Shown: positions 23,139-36,158 of the stretch, piece after piece
Numbering within the stretch: the first letter of the stretch is position 1
Layout: the number at the start of each line of letters is the position of its first letter
NCBI GenBank assembly: GCA_021399445.1
Contig: JAJTUQ010000001.1
Span: forward strand, 930,001 to 994,000
Reading direction: 5' to 3'
Origin: Xylogone sp. PMI_703
Taxonomy: Eukaryota > Ascomycota > Leotiomycetes
Length of the DNA stretch: 64,000 bases
Notes under the pieces: model-generated
The model's database searches: none
Seen by the model: only the letters and a program-made list of their open reading frames with translations
Told to the model about the DNA's origin: nothing
Program-made: the position numbers and the translations under genes

Positions 23139-25057
23139 ATGTCTTCACAGCCAATTCCAACAATGTCCAAACAACAAGTGGCCCCTCCTAAGAGACCGGC
23201 AATTCCACCCAAACCACAAGCACCTGCACTCAGGGAACAAGCCGCCATACCCAGGCAACAAGCAGCTGCGCCCAACCTGAACCATATAGCTCCTGAGTAT
23301 CATATCAGCAACAACTACCAGTTCGAGCCCAGTAATGCAGAAGGGGACTTCGATGATCTGCTGCAGGACACTGGTGATGCTGAGGCCGTTGCTGCATTCG
23401 TTGAACTTCAAGAGGCGAATGATGCACTCAGCGATGAGAATGAACAACTGCAGCTAGCACTTAAGGAGTTGAAGAAGCGAATGTTCGCCTCGAGAAAACC
23501 AACAATGAATTGCTTGATCAAGGAAGGAAGAATGAAGAAGACATCAATATCCTTTCTAATAAACTTCAGAACCTTGACCTAGCTAAAGCTAAAGTCGAAA
23601 CATCGCTTGACTACGTCAAAGGAGAAGATGAATGACAAAGAAAACAGCTGAACGAGCTTACAGAGGCATATTATTCTCTGGAGGACGAGGCTCAGAAACT
23701 ACGCCGCACAAATCAAGTTCTTGCCGCAGAGAGCAGCAGCATGAAGAACAGCAGAGAAAAGCTTCAGGTTAACGCCAAGACATTGCAGGATGATCTGGAT
23801 AAAGTGTACATCTCAAGCGTGGAAACCGGCGGCTCAACATCTCAGCTTGAGGAGGAGAATAGATCACTGAAGGGCCAAGTGCAAACTACGAAGATCAAAC
23901 TCTCTCAAGCAGAAAAAGAGATCACGAGACTTCAAAGCCTTCCAGTCGGTATAAATAAGCTCAATGATAGAATCTAGGAGATTGAGTCGGAGCTAGATCA
24001 AGAAAAATTATCTCGACAGCAACTCAATGTCCAGCTTCAGACTGAAAGAGAAGAGCACCGAACAACTATCACAGAGCTATCTTTGCTCAAAGCCAGAAGA
24101 GAAGATGAAAGTCAGCATGGCAATACAAGATTTAGCAAGGCTCAAAAAGTCTTTGAAGATGAAATAGACACGCTTCGAAACACTGTCAAGCTACTACAAG
24201 CCTCAGTGGTCGATTTTGAGGAATCGAAACGGAGTCTAGAGCCGAAAGTCTCAACATATGAAAAGGAGATGGAATCATTTCGCCACGAGAAGGAGGTTTT
24301 GGTTAAAGCCTGCTAAGATTCAGAGAACAAATACTTCGCAGCAGCTGAGAGTTTGTCTGACTTAGAGTCGAGACTGCGTTGGGCCGAACGGGAGAAGAAG
24401 GTATTTGAGAATGATCTAGCAAGGGAGAAAGCATTGAATGCAAAACTTGCGATTGAGATAGAGACCGAAAAAGGGAGGCACGACGTACTTACTACAAACA
24501 TCACAGCTCAACGAGAACAGTACGAGGCCGAGATTGCCGGCCTCAAAACGACAGTTCGAAATGCCGAATACAGCAAGAAGTCCGACGAGGAAGGTATCAA
24601 GTCTCATATTGCGACTCTCGACCGAAGACTCACTCAAATGGATTACGAACTCGCGAACAGCAAGCGTAACCTCGCGGAAGAGACTACAAGAAGCCAAAAT
24701 CTCAGGCAGGAATTAGATGTGGCGACACGTAAGCTAAGGGAAGGCAACATAGAGGGGTTGCAACAACAGATCAAGGATGGTATTGCCAAGATCAACCGTC
24801 TTCAGATCCTCTTGAAGGAGGCTCGGACAGTAGGTTCACATGCCAACTGCCTAAAGAAGACACATGGCCAGTGGTTCATTGCCAGATTCGCCTGAATATA
24901 CGACCTGTACGTCAAGACGTTGTGTGGCAAGCAAATATTCCGCGTTAAGTACTTCCCCGATTCCTTAGTTAAGGGTAATGACGGATGGTTGGCCATTAAG
25001 ACGAGAGATGTCACTTACCGGGTGCCACCACCTAATCCAGTTCCCGTGGCTAGATGA
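23139..25057 (+). pseudogene. Broken long coiled-coil protein gene
   Basis: Starts with an ATG and a Pro/Gln/Ala-rich N-terminus (APPKRPAIPPKPQAP), then heptad-rich sequence for most of its length (LQEANDALSDENEQLQLAL, LEEENRSLKGQVQTTK, LEKTNNELLDQ). The frame shifts once near 23475-23490, then stays the same to the end but is interrupted by TGA at 23633, TAG at 23975, TAA at 24314 and TGA at 24893. After the last stop the peptide continues sensibly (IYDLYVKTLCGKQIFRVKYFP..RVPPPNP) to a TGA ending at 25057. The reconstructed product would be about 640 residues, probably a cytosolic or nuclear scaffold. I do not recognise the family. It lies directly beside the broken NACHT gene. Confidence 0.72.
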
Positions 25058-25761
25058 AGGAATATGGATGTAACTGAGCTGTCAATATTGACACACGGAG
25101 GGTTCTCCTTGGATTTTCTTGTCAGTGAGATTCATTTTCCGATATAGTCCAGATCATGTTTTACAAAATTGGCCGGAATTCTCTATTGTATCTTTTGGAA
25201 TAACACCAGTAACTTCTTTCAAACGTTCCGAGCATTCCAAATCTGGAGCTCCTCAATTGTGTCAAGTTGTAATCCTTACTCTTGTCCTGTGATCCCTCCT
25301 CTTCACCCCATCCAAAGTCGAATTTGTAAGGGAACGCTTTTGTCAAGGGCGGAAGTGACCATGCTGCTAGCAGTTTTTCGACGGTGCAAACGGCCCTGAC
25401 GGGATGTCCAATAAGATTACAGCTGATACTCCTAGGAGCCAATCAATCGCTTTGATTGATTTACGTAAGAATCCTCTTTAGGAAAGGCATCTACAATACC
25501 CCTGAAGAAAGAAGGTGGGGTCTATAAAGCGGCATGGTGTTCAGCCAATGGAAACCAACAATACCTTCTGCAGCTCTACTGGTAGCGCCAAAAATGGAAG
25601 CCGCCTTATGGATCCACTTTCCTCTTATACTGGCGCATACCTACAACTTAACATGCCGTACTGCTTTGCTCCACTCAGCTCAGCAAGCTGCCTCTCATGA
25701 AAATGGTGATGATATCTCCGTCTCGACTTTTGCAACTCAATCTTAGTCAACCAAGCCCAAC
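25058..25761. other. Intergenic region upstream of the MFS gene
   Basis: No supported gene. Short plus-strand frames just before 25762 are probably leader sequence of the transporter transcript. Confidence 0.5.
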
Positions 25762-27658
25762 ATGAGCCAAGTATCTGTAGAAGTCCAGCTCCAGACTTTT
25801 GAGGAGCATCATGCTCCAAGCTCCATCATCTCACATTCAGCTCTTGCAACTCCACCAAACATACCAAATAAGGAATATTCTGTTGCCGAAACACTTCGTG
25901 ATGCTGAGTCACAAATCAACTCTCGGCCGACAAAACAGATAGTGATTGCTGTCGCAGCGCTAGCAGGTGTCAACCTCCTAAGCAGTCTAAGTACTGGGCT
26001 CTTGACAGTTGGACTTCCTACCATAGCTCTCGATGTCGATCTTTCTCAAAAGCTACTGTTATGGTAATCATAATATTTTATAATACCCCGTCATTCATCC
26101 CGCATCCAACGGACACCATTCGAAGAAGGGATAATTTTGGACATCGTGCTGACATTGCAGGCAGGCCTACATCAGTATACTCGTAAGTCGCTGAGAAAAC
26201 TAGCTTTATCTTAAAGCTGGTGCACTAAATTGAAACTTAACAGGTTGACCAATGGCTCTTGTCTGCTTCTTGCTGGATCGATTGCAGACGTTGTTGGGCA
26301 CCGTCTCGTTAATCTAATAGGTTGCTTTATAGTTGGATGGTTCATCATCGCCACTGGACTTGCACAAACTGGTATTCAATTGATAATGTTTCGCGCTCTA
26401 CAGGGTGTTGCGGTATCACTTTGTTTTCCAACCTCTGTTGCCATTGTTGCCAACATTATCCCAACTGGACGGAGTCGCAATATTGCATTCTCGTGCTTGG
26501 GATTTGTGCAGCCCATTGGGTTCTCACTTGGACTTGTCCTTGAAGGACTCCTTCTAAGTGTCACCGGTTGGAGACTTGGATTCTATTTGTGTGGCGGTTT
26601 ATCATTGCTGCTTTTTGTAGTGAATCTTTGGGTACTGCCAGTACATGTGGTAACGGAGGACTCGACCTTGACAAGACTGAGAAGCGAAATCGACTGGATC
26701 GGAGCAATGATGGCCTCTGCCACTCTTGCTCTGTTCTCTTACCTTCTTTCGTAAGTTTGCTGAGCATATGACACAACTATCTATGCTTATAATCCTCATA
26801 TAGAGCTTTGGCGAACAATGCTTCGAATATTCGCGATCCAGGTAATATTGCGATACTCGTTGTAAGCGTTGCACTTGTGCCAGGTTTCATCTTTTGGGAG
26901 CATTCACAACAAAAACAGCAGCGACCAGTTCTGATTCCTAATTCGCTTTGGAAGAATAGAGTGTTCACTAGCATCTGCCTCATGATCATCTTTTCGAACG
27001 CTGTGACGAATGCTATGGAAGTCTTTTGCAGTCTCTTGTAAGTATTTGAATCCATTGATTTGTCAATCAAACTACTAGTCATCATTTCTATACCTGACTT
27101 TTAAGCAGTTTCCAAGAAGTGCAGAATCTTTCTCCTCTCGGTGCTTCCATTCGGATCCTCCCTAGTTTGATAGTCGGCGTGCTAGTTCAGATCACCACAG
27201 GCATTTGGATCCACAGAATGCCGGCGTTTTACCTGGTATTGGTATCTCTAATTCTAAACTCTGGGGCACCGCTCCTCATGGCAATAATCAATGTCCACTC
27301 CTTGTACTGGTACAATGGATTTTTTGCACAGCTACTTGCACCTCTCAGCTGTGATATTCTCTTCACTGTGGGCCTCCTTGTAGTCTCAGAAGTTTTCCCT
27401 CCTCACACGCAGGCGCTGGCCGGGGCCATCTTCAACACCGTGGCACAGATAGGTACATCGATCGGTATCACTATTATGGCAGTTATCGCGGCTTCTGTGA
27501 CACAATCTTCGAAGATTCCAATCAAAGATTCCTCAGAGGCGCTTATGGTAGGCTACCGAGCAAGCTTTTGGGCTGCTTTTGCATGGATGGTACTTGCATG
27601 CTTCATAGGAGTTTATGGTCTTCGTAGGATCGGAAAGGTCGGATTGAAAAAGGAATAG
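25762..27658 (+). CDS. MFS transporter, drug:H+ antiporter-like
   Basis: Five exons: 25762..26063, 26165..26182, 26244..26750, 26804..27037 and 27109..27658, giving 536 residues. Exon 2 is an 18-nt microexon; it is needed to restore the WPTSVYSLTNGSCLLLAGSIAD segment, which matches the conserved TM2 region of fungal 14-helix MFS pumps. Further helices are clear (GLLTVGLPTIALDV, LFSYLLSALA, ILPSLIVGVLVQ, MLVLACFIGVYGL-like end). The N-terminus is hydrophilic and cytosolic. The protein should sit in the plasma membrane and export small molecules; the substrate is unknown. Its 3' end faces that of the sugar transporter 93 bp away. Confidence 0.88.
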
Positions 27659-27750
27659 CATGGTGTTAACATCAAGGACTGTGAATCTGCATATATACAC
27701 GGTTATACCAAATGTATCTACTTTGCACAAGATCGGCGCCCTTCACTTTT

Positions 27751-29719
27751 CTATTCTACATGGTGTGTTTCTAGATCCATTTGTTTGAGCTCATTTGGCC
27801 CCTTGAAGCCTATCACAGGTGCACCGGGCTCAATATCTCCATTGGCCGCTAGTCGCCTTCTCTTCACATCAGCCTTAGCATGTTTAACTGCAATATCAGC
27901 GCGGGTAATAATATCTGCATGGGACATCTTTTGGTAGAAACTTCTATTTTCTTCAACCTCTCGGTTAGACTCCCGATCGGGAACAAAGACTAGATCAATA
28001 GACTCGAGATTAAGATATGCTGTTTCGGGGTAGAAGCAGTAAATAATAAGCGCAGCTATGATATTGAATATGGCAAAGATAATGTACGTCTTGTATCCGA
28101 TATTTCTCAGAGCCGGAGGTGTAATTTCGACGACCTAACAGGAAATCATAAGCTTCATGCCTTGAGATATATCGAGAGTAAAGAGTAGATAATATAATAA
28201 AAGTAAATTACAAAACGTAAGACATACAACAAAGTTGCCCAAGTAGTCGGCTGCGGCAGCAAGGGCGGCTCCTTTTGCGCGTATCTTCAATGGAAGAATT
28301 TCGGCTGGATAAACCCACACGGTAGCCATCCAACCTATTATAATACAGTCAGCAAGTGATCCATTGAAGACTGAGTAGAATAGAATATTCGTGTGTTCAT
28401 ACCCCAGGTGAAGCAGCCTTCAAACGCAAATACAAAAAAGACTGCCGCAATACCGGCTGACTTGCCGCCGATTGCCACGCAAATTGCTTCACAAACTAGA
28501 ACTACACACATTCCGATGGCCATGCTGATTAGAAGCCGGCGTCGACCAATCGAATTGATCATAATCCACTGAAAGCTAGTTAGAGTGACGGACTTTCATA
28601 CTCTTGGAAGAAGAATGTTTATACCGTAAGAAGTGAAGCAAATAGGTACCACACTTGCAGAAAACAGCCAATGAAGAGCGCTCTTTCTTGAGACATGCCG
28701 AGACTTTCTTGGAATAATGTAGGTGCGTAGTAGCTTACGATATTGATTCCTGAAGAAATTAATGGAGATTCAACGTAATATCTCGATTGATATGTTACCA
28801 GATGTTTGTTGCATGAACTGAATGCCCACGGCCAAGTAGAACCGCTGGTTAGCCGCACACCCTCCATGCCGGAACAGATCACTCCAGGAGCCTTGTTCCT
28901 TGCCTTCCAGTGCAATCGCAGCGATGATTTCATCTCTTTCTGTTTGTACCATCGGGTCGTCGGTCGGTCGGCCACGTAACTTGGACAAAACGAGTGTACC
29001 GCGTTCTACCGAAGTTTCGTGCCACATGAGCCATCTTGGAGTATCCGGCAGCAATGGTGTTAGAAGAAGGATATAAACAGCAAAGACAATTTGGAAAAGG
29101 AGGGGGAATCTCCATTGAATGCTGCCGGGGTGAAAGTAAAAGCCATAGTTGATCCAGTACGCCAACATCAAGCCAAACAAAAGCATAGTCAATTGACAAG
29201 ACACATGCCAGCCACGTTGACTTGGTAGACAGATTTCACACTGATAGACTGGTGCTACTGAAGTGATATAGCCAATTCCTGTATTGCCCAAAGTGTAAGT
29301 CATATATTCTTGGCGATGGCTAAACGGGAGGAGGGTTTTCAAGACTGTAACATACCAAGTCCAGTGAAGATACGTCCGAACATCATTTGGATTCTCTCAA
29401 CGCAGGAGCCCATGAGGACACATCCAACAATTAAGAGCACTGCGCCCGCCATCAATCCACGCTTGCGCCCCAATCTCTCTGCTGTTAGTGCTGCTAGAAT
29501 TGCGCCGAATACCGCGCCAACATCATAGAGAGCTGTGATTGTACCAACCATCAGTGTGCTCGGGTTGCCCATTTGCTCGAGCCAGTAATGGGAGATTACC
29601 ACCCCAGACATCACGCCTTGATCATAACCAAATAGTAGGAAGGCAGACGAGCATACAGATGTAATCGCTATGACTAGAGGCGTCCCATTTAGAGACGCCA
29701 AACCAGTTTTCCCCACCAT
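27751..29719 (-). CDS. MFS sugar transporter
   Basis: Complement of six exons: 29719..29356, 29278..28799, 28749..28625, 28568..28403, 28334..28228 and 28134..27751, giving 541 residues with all phases consistent. Diagnostic sugar-porter motifs are present: ERLGRKRG after TM2, GRIFTGLGIGYITSVAPVYQ, PDTPRWLMW, QFMQQTSGINIVSYYAPTLF (the QQxxGIN-YY sugar-binding segment), PAEILPLKIRAKGAALAAAADYLGNF and a PETAYLNLESID end. Twelve helices are expected in the plasma membrane, driving hexose or oligosaccharide uptake with protons. The long hydrophilic C-terminus is cytosolic. The five introns are 49-93 nt. It is convergent with the drug-type MFS gene, so co-regulation is not implied. Confidence 0.9.
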
Positions 29720-31417
29720 TGCGCTAATTCAGCATGAAGTCCGAATCTAGTTTATTAATGAGATTGTTTGGCCCAAGATGCTACAGAAGCTACAGAAGAT
29801 GGAGAGTCATGCACATCTAAATACCTGAGTATTGATGGAGCGTATATTTGTGAGCAGACGTTTGGAAGCGATTATTTATAAGAGATGGAAAGATGGATAA
29901 CTAGACTCAAGAGAAATTGGCCATTTCAAATAGTCTATTAGAAGGCATGATGTCGGCTGGTCGAGAATGGGCCCGAGGACAATCACTCCCCATTACTGCT
30001 TTGATCTTCCCCGGAAATATTACTATGAGGAATGGCGTGGGGTTCCTTGATGCAACATCGCATTGCTTGATGGCGAGTCAAGCTTTGTAGATCAGCGGCT
30101 ACTAATTTGCTTGTTACGTTCCCCCCAACTTTGACTTTTGGGGAATTCTTTCCCCACAGTGTCCACACACACGAACCGAACAGTGATGTTTTGGGGTAAT
30201 AAGTTTGGTTAATCTGCATCATCGTACCCAATGTTCTATTTCGGCTATAGAGCATCTATTGCTACCTGATGGCATTTCTTGTTAGTCATGATAGTCTGTG
30301 CATACACCTAGAACATAGCCACCTACCACACTTAGAAAGGGATTGGGTCTGACCGTCAATTTGTTCGTCCATAACTTAACCTCACAATCCTAATCCGATA
30401 TCCATGGAAGAAGAGGAAAGACAAACAAGCTTCTTAGAGACCTGTCTCAAGGCAAGAGAGCTTAAAGCACCAAAGAATTTGAATTATACACCTCTTTAGA
30501 AACCAAGTCACGATAAAGGCCTTGAAAACTAGGGTAAATATTTAAACTGCCATTATCCTCTGGGTGAATATCCTACACAAATGTAGTAATCTAATGCACA
30601 TTGGCCAGAGCTAAAGACATGTGAGTGCCATTATCGGCATCATACGGCTTAGCAAATAAGGAACTTACTCAAACGCCAACTTTCATACGTTTATTATCAT
30701 TACTCGTCTGTGGTGTGAGCCGCCAACGAATTACGGTCATTGACTTCTTTCAGTATTGCTTATAGCGTCAAAGCCGGTAACTGAAGCCCTGTAGGGGCTG
30801 TAACTTTTAAGGCTTGCGCTCAAGTGCTGTGGCACACTTGATTGGCCAATGGTTGATTTACAGTACCCGCGTGGATGATGGGACGGGCTCTCACCCAGGT
30901 GCAATATAAGCTATCTATATCAGGGCTGACGGTCAAAGTGCATTGGCTTATAATAATATCTACAGGATATAGTTACGTACAACCTCACTTGGTAAACTGG
31001 GAACATGCAAAGTAACGCAGTGCCAACTAGCCCTGGATGGTTAATTTACGACAAAACGGCGGCGAACGAATCATCTTTTACATTACATTTTTATTCAGCC
31101 CGACGTGTTCAATCGTGTTTCCTCTAGGTTCCCACCTTGCATATACTAAACACGTTTGGATTAACTCCACACCCAGGCCAAGCAAGCCAAGAGTTTGTTC
31201 CGCCGCGCCCCCTACCCATACTGAATTAGCGGAGGTACCCACCTTCAGCTTGAATCTGGTATGCTGGCCATGCCATTTCTAACACAGGCGCCAATAAGCA
31301 GATAAATAGGCTGAGAGTATTTTAGAGAGAGATTGCAGAATCTAGAAAAGGTCTATACTTGTATTATATTGTTGATAATTTAGTTGTTCACTTTTCGCAT
31401 TCTTAGTCCCTCTCAAT
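29720..31417. other. Long intergenic region between divergent genes
   Basis: About 1.7 kb between the sugar transporter start and a Zn2Cys6 gene. Small frames (29983-30255 minus, 31037-31282 plus) lack motifs. It contains CT-rich and AT-rich patches expected of two promoters; no operator could be defined. Confidence 0.5.
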
Positions 31418-33591
31418 ATGGTCGGGGTTGCTGGGCGCAGCAAGGGCTGCAACACCTGTCGCCAACGACGTGTCAAATGCGGTATGTGAACACTTGTGAT
31501 ACTTGTATTATGTTTTTGGTGTGTCGAACCTGCATAAACTCCAAATCAAAGTCAACCATCTTCTTTGATAGGAGCAAAAGAGGGTACTTGTGGGGACATC
31601 GTATATTGGCTCCGAACCCTTATCGTCGGCCCATGTGTGTACTCTCGCTGATTGATTCCAGATGAGGCAAAGCCAATCTGTCGAAGATGTATTAAGGCCG
31701 GCTTCGAGTGTCTTGGATATAGCCGCGAAAGGCAATGATTCCACACTCTGGTAGCACCGTGTCCTCCGGAACCACCCTCGTCTGCGGAGGAAACTACATC
31801 AGCCATTGTAACTAACCATAATCGAAGGCATGGAGAGCACCGCGTACAGAGGATCGTGCCCAATCTCGTCCCCACAAGAATAGAAATTCCTCAGCAGATG
31901 AGCCTGGTGGCTTTTCAAAATGACATCTTCTTTGCATACATCTTTTCCAACTTCATTTGGCGAGGCTACGGGTCCATCTGGTTAGAACACGCCGCTGAGG
32001 GGAGGCTTGGCCCACTTGCCCTCGATGCTGCAAAAGCACTGGCTCAGTCAACTTTTGGCAAGTCAAAGAAGGTGACAGATGTCGAGATACAAGGTGGTAT
32101 CCATTATGGTAAGAGCCTACAGGCATTGGCAAAGGAGCTGGGGAATACTCGGGCGCTGTTATTGAAAGGAGAGACCCACAAGTTAATTGTACCAGTACTT
32201 GTGCTGATGATGCATGCTGTATGTAAAATATACTGCTTGTTTAGGATCAGACTAAAGCTTTTTATTCTAGTCCACTTTGACTGATAGATTAGCGGCTACA
32301 TTCCACTTACAAGGAGTGACGAAGATTATCAGTCTTTCCGGACCTGAGGCCTTCCAACATCAACCACTACTGAATGCATTGGAAGCAGCACGAACAACAA
32401 TTGTGAGTACTTATGGCTGTTGTACGTTTTTAGTGTTCTACGCTAATCATCATCCTTGTTTAGGTTGTGGCTTCACTTGTGACTCGTAAACGGGTTTTCT
32501 TTGACACTCCGGCATGGCGATCTGTACCCTGGGGATTGGATCCCATGGCAAAAACACCACAGAGCTATCTTCTTGATATCCTCGCTTCTGTGCCCGGAAT
32601 TCTTGAAGATATGGACAATTATTTGCAGTCATTGGACAACGATGAGTCCTTCTCAACTCAAAAAGGGCTGGCAATCACCAGCAGTGCAAATGAGAGGATG
32701 ATCTCTGTAATCGAAGATACACTTCCTATCCTTACTACTTCCGACAAACCACTTTATTCATCCATCACAACGCGTGTGCTATTCCAACTTCAAACCGTGT
32801 ATCGCTGGCGGTGGTACTGGCAAGCCCATTTCGGGACTGACGTTGAGGTTGACGAAAACATCACTTACCAAGCTAATAGTACTATGCCTACAAACACAAA
32901 GCCGATGGACTCACCCCAACTAGTTAGTCGCCTTCATTTTAAGCATTCAAACGCTGCAGTGGACATCATGGTTTATAATGCTGTGTTAGTGTGGTTGCTC
33001 GCTCTGTTGTGGGAACTAGAACCTCTCCGAGCAACAAGTCTGATTGAGCAATGCGCAAGCCATAGTATGGAAGCAGTTATTAGCAATTATGAGCAGGATT
33101 CAGTTCTTATTTCTGAGTTTAAATTCAGTGGCACTCCAGTGGGTATATCTAGATATACTTCGTTTGAGCCGCTAACACGGCCCGGGGCATCTATCTCAGT
33201 CCGCGATGCTGCTATAGAGATTTGCCGGGCGTTCGAGTGGCAAAGCCGCAATCATGGAGCCGGCAGGGAAGCTAACTTTATGTATATGTTCCCTATTTGT
33301 ATGGCTATAAGCGTGTTAGATGCGGACATCGAGGGACAGAGTTGGATCCAGGTTTTGCTAGACGCGAATCCTTTCACCAAAGGATTTGGAGGTTATTCGC
33401 GAGGCCGCATGAGTAGGGATGATGTTAGTGCGACAAACAGAACTTCTGATCAGTATACAAGTGGTAAGCGTGTGGAGAGATTTGGCCAATTCATCACACG
33501 AGAGATACTAGATACCGAAAAAGAGTCTGATGATACCAGTCCTGGACTGGTTCATTTGCTATTGTTACGGGGGAAAATGGACATTTCTTGA
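31418..33591 (+). CDS. Zn2Cys6 transcription factor gene with a premature TGA
   Basis: Exons 31418..31481, 31662..32218, 32271..32402 and 32464..33591 give a 626-codon frame. Residues 11-38 form the cluster C-x2-C-x6-C-x6-C-x2-C-x6-C (CNTCRQRRVKC..CRRCIKAGFEC), split by a 180-nt intron at the usual place. Codon 47 is TGA (31736-31738), directly after GYSRERQ; sequence on the far side (HTLVAPCPPEPP..) is in the same frame and continues without further damage for 579 codons. No acceptable splice removes the stop without losing the sixth Cys. The rest has the fungal TF middle-region style (TAFQNDIFFAYIFSNFIWRG-like, LLWELEPLRATSL). The gene is therefore either recently inactivated, or expresses only a downstream part lacking the DNA-binding domain. 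It is convergent with the next regulator. Confidence 0.78.
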
Positions 33592-33864
33592 TACGGATCA
33601 GCTACTATCTTTTAATAACTTTGAAGGGCGTTGATATTTCAGGGACCAGAGATCAATTTGATTTCTTTTAAAACAGATATTATAGCATTGCTTGGGAGAG
33701 CCTGGTCACTACACGTCTGTTCCCCAATCATGGTCATAGCTCACCCAGCTGTTTAGCTACCCTTCACTCTGTGTAAACACCATTCCGACATTATCATCAA
33801 AGAGAGTATCAAAAGATTTCTATGGAGCTATATCCAAATTATACCTACGTTTCTTACAAGCAAT

Positions 33865-36158
33865 CTAAAAACTATACCAGGCTCCATCCCAACTGACCGG
33901 ATTGAGGGTATGCCCACTAGTCAAACTATCGAAAAAGGTAGTATCAATCCCCTGGAATGCCCAATCATCTGCACCAGCCATGAGATCCGGCATTGCTAGG
34001 TCAAATAGATTCTGCTCCTTATCTTGGTAGGCAGCCATAGGGTGGTACATAAGGAATGGAAGCTGCTCGCCTCCCATGGGCAGATGCTGTGGAATCTGCA
34101 CCATCTGCTGCGCGAGCTCACTTGAATTTTTAGGTGAATATCCTGTGGCACTATTGAACGCTGCTTCACGTGCCAGCCTAATTGTTCCAAAGTATGGAAT
34201 GTTGAGATAAAATGAACGCTTGCCATCTCCTTCATTGTTGTCGTCTCGGCGATCTCCCGCATGCTCTCCCGAAATGCTGTAGTTGTACTTGTCGCCTCCT
34301 TGCGCATATTCTGCTTCGAGATCCAGCAATTTTCGCGCCAATTTGGCAGTCTCACGCGATAGTTCATCATTATTTAACCTATTCAACTCATCTAGAGTTT
34401 CAATTGTCTTCTCTATCAGCGCGCGGTCGCCTTGCCGCTGATGAGCAAGGAAGTGCCCAGAAGCTTGCCCGCGTTCCTTTAGATGGGCAAGCAGAAGGGT
34501 CATAGCAGCTGTAAAAGCGCAGAAGTCAACGATGCGGCAGCAAAAGACAATCCTCACAATAGAGCGAAATGTGATGAATCTACTGAGAACCTCGCGACTT
34601 GCATAGGTACAGGTCGTCTTGTTGTAGTCAAAATGATGATCCGGTGAGTTGCGCAAAACGAACGGCAAGTGCAAGATAGTGAGGAGGTTGTAGTGAACAA
34701 TTTGCATCTGCATACTTATAACCTTCAACATGATATCATTACCATCCATGACATTGTTGAGATCTATTGGCATCCACCACTTAGCAGGTATGCTGCTCGC
34801 CACCTTGTTCAGTTGTTGGTCAATCATTTGGGTCGCTGTAAAACCATCGTCATCACCCATATTTCTCTCAATTATAAGTTCACATATGTCAATCTGCACT
34901 TTTTCTAGCCACTCTGAGTATGTTTCTCCAGCGTCTTTCTCCTCCGATCCAAATCGGGTCCTCGTTATGGAAGTAGGCATACCGAGAAGAAGGGATAGGT
35001 ACCGTTCAAGGTATGCTATGTGCACCCAGCTAACATCGTACGAAATCTGAGTTGCTGGGTCGTGTTGTTTTATTGGCCTGTACGAGGCTTTGCGATGAAG
35101 ACCCATAAACTGAGCCAGTGTTGAAGCGCGACGAAGGCATACTAAAGCGCGACGGAGGTTTCCAGCATTGACGAGATAGACTCCCTCGTAAATGAGACAC
35201 TCCAGACCTTCAAGTGAATCAAGAAGCTCATCGTGGCAAGTTACCATACTTGTAGCGATATTGAACCACTTTTTCATAGCATCGTGAGGAGAAACTTCCA
35301 GGCAAAGAGCGGTTCGGTCGAATGAAGGGTCCAGTTGTTGTATGCAGAGAGCGAGTTGTAGCAGCTTTCTTGCTAGGATGACTGGATGGGCAGTGAGAGC
35401 AGGGAGTGTAGATAACGCTGAGGAGGACTGGAAGTTACCCTGGACAAATAATTCACTGTAAGGATTACAGAGGGCTTGCAGAAAGATGTTGGCCCTGCCA
35501 GCCGCAAAAAGGTAGTCGGCATCTTGCTGGTATGGGAAAGCTGTGTGGAGAGCTTGGCAGGTATCATCATACTTCTCCCCGGGAGATGTCACAGCGCGGC
35601 TGTCTAGAGGTGTCTAGATCACATATCTGGTTAATATCGAAATGGATGGTAGGAAGTGGAGGCTGCACTCACCTTGGTCGTATTGGTGGAGTAGTGATCC
35701 GTCAAGGTATGGCTCTCATCATCATCTGTGTCGTGTCCGACTCCTACCACGACTTGACTTCCTATTGCTTCTAGTGGCGGACGAGATTGGCTGTCGGACC
35801 TGCTGGGCTGATGTGCAAGACCATTTGTAATCTCCTCCAGAATTTGCTCCACTCTCCTCAGTCTCTCCGCCATACGTGGATCTTCAGTAGAACTAGAGGC
35901 GGGAACGTCAACAAATTCCTGGCCAATACAGACCGATCCACGGCGCCGACACCCGACACATGTCACGGCGGAAGTATGGTCGAAGAAGCATCGTGCTTTT
36001 CGCCTCTTGCCTGAGGTAAACAGTTAGTTACTATCCGAATGACGGGATTCTTCCGTCGTACATTCTACGCAGCTACGTGTGCCTTTGCGCAACGTTCGCT
36101 TTGGCATTGGGAGTTCAGCAGCGGATCCAAGATTTCCTCCGTCTCTAGATTCATACAT
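33865..36158 (-). CDS. Zn2Cys6 fungal transcription factor
   Basis: Complement of three exons: 36158..36062, 36010..35673 and 35613..33865, giving 727 residues. Residues 30-57 carry C-x2-C-x6-C-x9-C-x2-C-x6-C (CVECKRRKARC..CVGCRRRGSVC) preceded by basic RTLRKGTRS, with intron 1 splitting the second Cys codon region as usual. A short amphipathic segment (RMAERLRRVEQILEEI) may dimerise. The large last exon has the regulatory region (LVNAGNLRRALVCLRRASTLAQFMGLHR, SYDVSWVHIAYLERYLSLLLGMP), close to the style of regulators of hydroxylation or secondary metabolism. The second ATG at residue 18 is an alternative start. It is divergent from the acyltransferase at 36782 across a CGG/CCG-rich promoter. 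Confidence 0.87.
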
